A stretch of DNA of 64,000 nt from NCBI GenBank assembly GCA_038025085.1, contig CM076147.1, positions 11,900,501 through 11,964,500 on the forward strand, given 5' to 3'. Under the pieces are notes generated by a model that was given only the letters and a program-made list of their open reading frames with translations, was not told the DNA's origin and ran no database searches. Shown piece after piece: positions 63,501 through 64,000 of this stretch; the stretch's first letter is position 1; each line of letters opens with the position of its first letter. The position numbers and the translations under genes were made by a program. Source of the stretch: Tetragonia tetragonoides (Eukaryota; Streptophyta; Magnoliopsida; Caryophyllales; Aizoaceae).

Positions 63501-64000
63501 GGTGTTTACAAGTACAAACAAAGTTCAACTCAAGCTTTTCAATGCATTTACACGTTTTAAAAGCTCTTACGAGTAGGGTGAAAGAGATTTGAGTTCTTTT
63601 GTGTTGTATATTAAGAGAAAGCATCCAAATACTTTGTTTGCATTAATTTGAGTGTGAAACTACACCAAGGATGTTTACAAGTAAAAACAAGCTTCAACTC
63701 AAGTTTTTGAATGCATTTACGCGTTTTAACAGCTCTTACGTCTAGGGTGATAGAGATTGTGTTCGTTTGTGTTGTATATTAAGAGAAAGCACCCAAATGT
63801 TTTGTTTGCATTCATTTGAGTATGAAACTACACCAAGAATGTTTACAAGTACAATCAAGCTTCAACTCAAGCTTTTGAATGCATTTACGCGTTTTAAAAG
63901 CTCGGACGAGTAGGGTGAAAGACATTTGAGTTCTTTGTGTTGTATATTAAGAGAAAGCATCCAAATACTTTGTTTGCATTCATTTGAGTGTGAAAATACA

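Larger units (their letters stand above)
19197..64000 (+). repeat. 169-bp satellite DNA array (about 265 monomers, right end not reached)
   Basis: A head-to-tail array with a 169-bp period, checked for example at 62969-63137 and by repeated 169-bp steps throughout. Every stretch I examined is in the same orientation, and no foreign DNA was seen inside. Order of words in a monomer: tgaaactacacc(taggatg or aaggatg or aagaatg), acaagtacaaacaagctt, caactcaagctttt, gaatgcatttacgcg, ttttaaaagctc (or ttttaacagctc), ttacga(g/c)tagggtg, aaagagatttgag, ttcttttgtgttg, tatattaagagaaagca, (tccaaatactttg or cccaaatattttg), tttgcattcatttgag. Monomer types differ at linked positions and are intermixed. The length is in the 150-180 bp range common for plant centromeric and other tandem satellites. 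A location near a centromere is possible but not shown. Confidence 0.98.

Noticed and set aside
19197..64000. CRISPR-like or telomeric repeat array
   Set aside because: Units are contiguous 169-bp monomers without unique spacers, and the 'tagggtg' word occurs once per monomer rather than as TTTAGGG runs.
19197..64000. CENP-B box in the satellite
   Set aside because: No match to the TTCG....A..CGGG core was seen in the monomer.

Overview
The window is nuclear DNA from a flowering plant, most likely a eudicot. The evidence is a 15-exon gene with GT-AG introns, an organelle-targeted plant enzyme, plant-type SINE, LINE, LTR, MULE and MITE remnants, and a very long array of a short satellite. The species cannot be named from the sequence.

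Layout. (1) 1-1976: AT-rich intergenic DNA with a tRNA-derived SINE-like copy, a degenerate 146-bp tandem duplication, and a short 7-bp tandem repeat just upstream of the gene. (2) 1977-14771 (+): one intact gene for NADP-dependent isocitrate dehydrogenase. The 15 exons join to 1431 nt, which encode 476 residues, and every splice phase closes. An N-terminal presequence marks it as the organellar isoform. Introns 3 (3.5 kb), 5 (4.6 kb) and 11 (1.5 kb) are long. Intron 3 holds a Au/TS-type SINE, a broken LINE reverse-transcriptase tail, a polypyrimidine tract and small retroposed pieces. Intron 5 holds a diverged internal duplication and a MITE-like element. (3) 14772-19196: the 3' flank, crowded with transposon remnants. 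These are a 117-bp hairpin MITE, two related Mutator-like elements of about 0.74 and 0.78 kb with terminal inverted repeats, a three-copy repeat that one of them interrupts, and a truncated Copia-type LTR element on the minus strand recognised by its primer-binding site. (4) 19197-64000: one uninterrupted head-to-tail array of a 169-bp satellite, about 265 monomers, running off the right edge.

The only protein gene I can support is the isocitrate dehydrogenase, which makes NADPH and 2-oxoglutarate in an organelle. The other open frames are chance frames in introns or periodic shadow frames of the satellite.

The most notable system is the satellite. Its conserved core stacks palindromic hexamers. 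It has several monomer types and landmark monomers carrying a 12-bp insertion. Inside it are large, nearly identical duplications (about 3.4, 1.9, 1.8, 1.05 and 0.6 kb) at offsets of 9014, 2742, 5699, 2138 and 9342 bp, which indicate recent block-wise amplification. I saw no transposon inside the 44.8 kb of array, although the neighbouring 4 kb is full of them. The array starts about 4.4 kb from the stop codon of a housekeeping gene.
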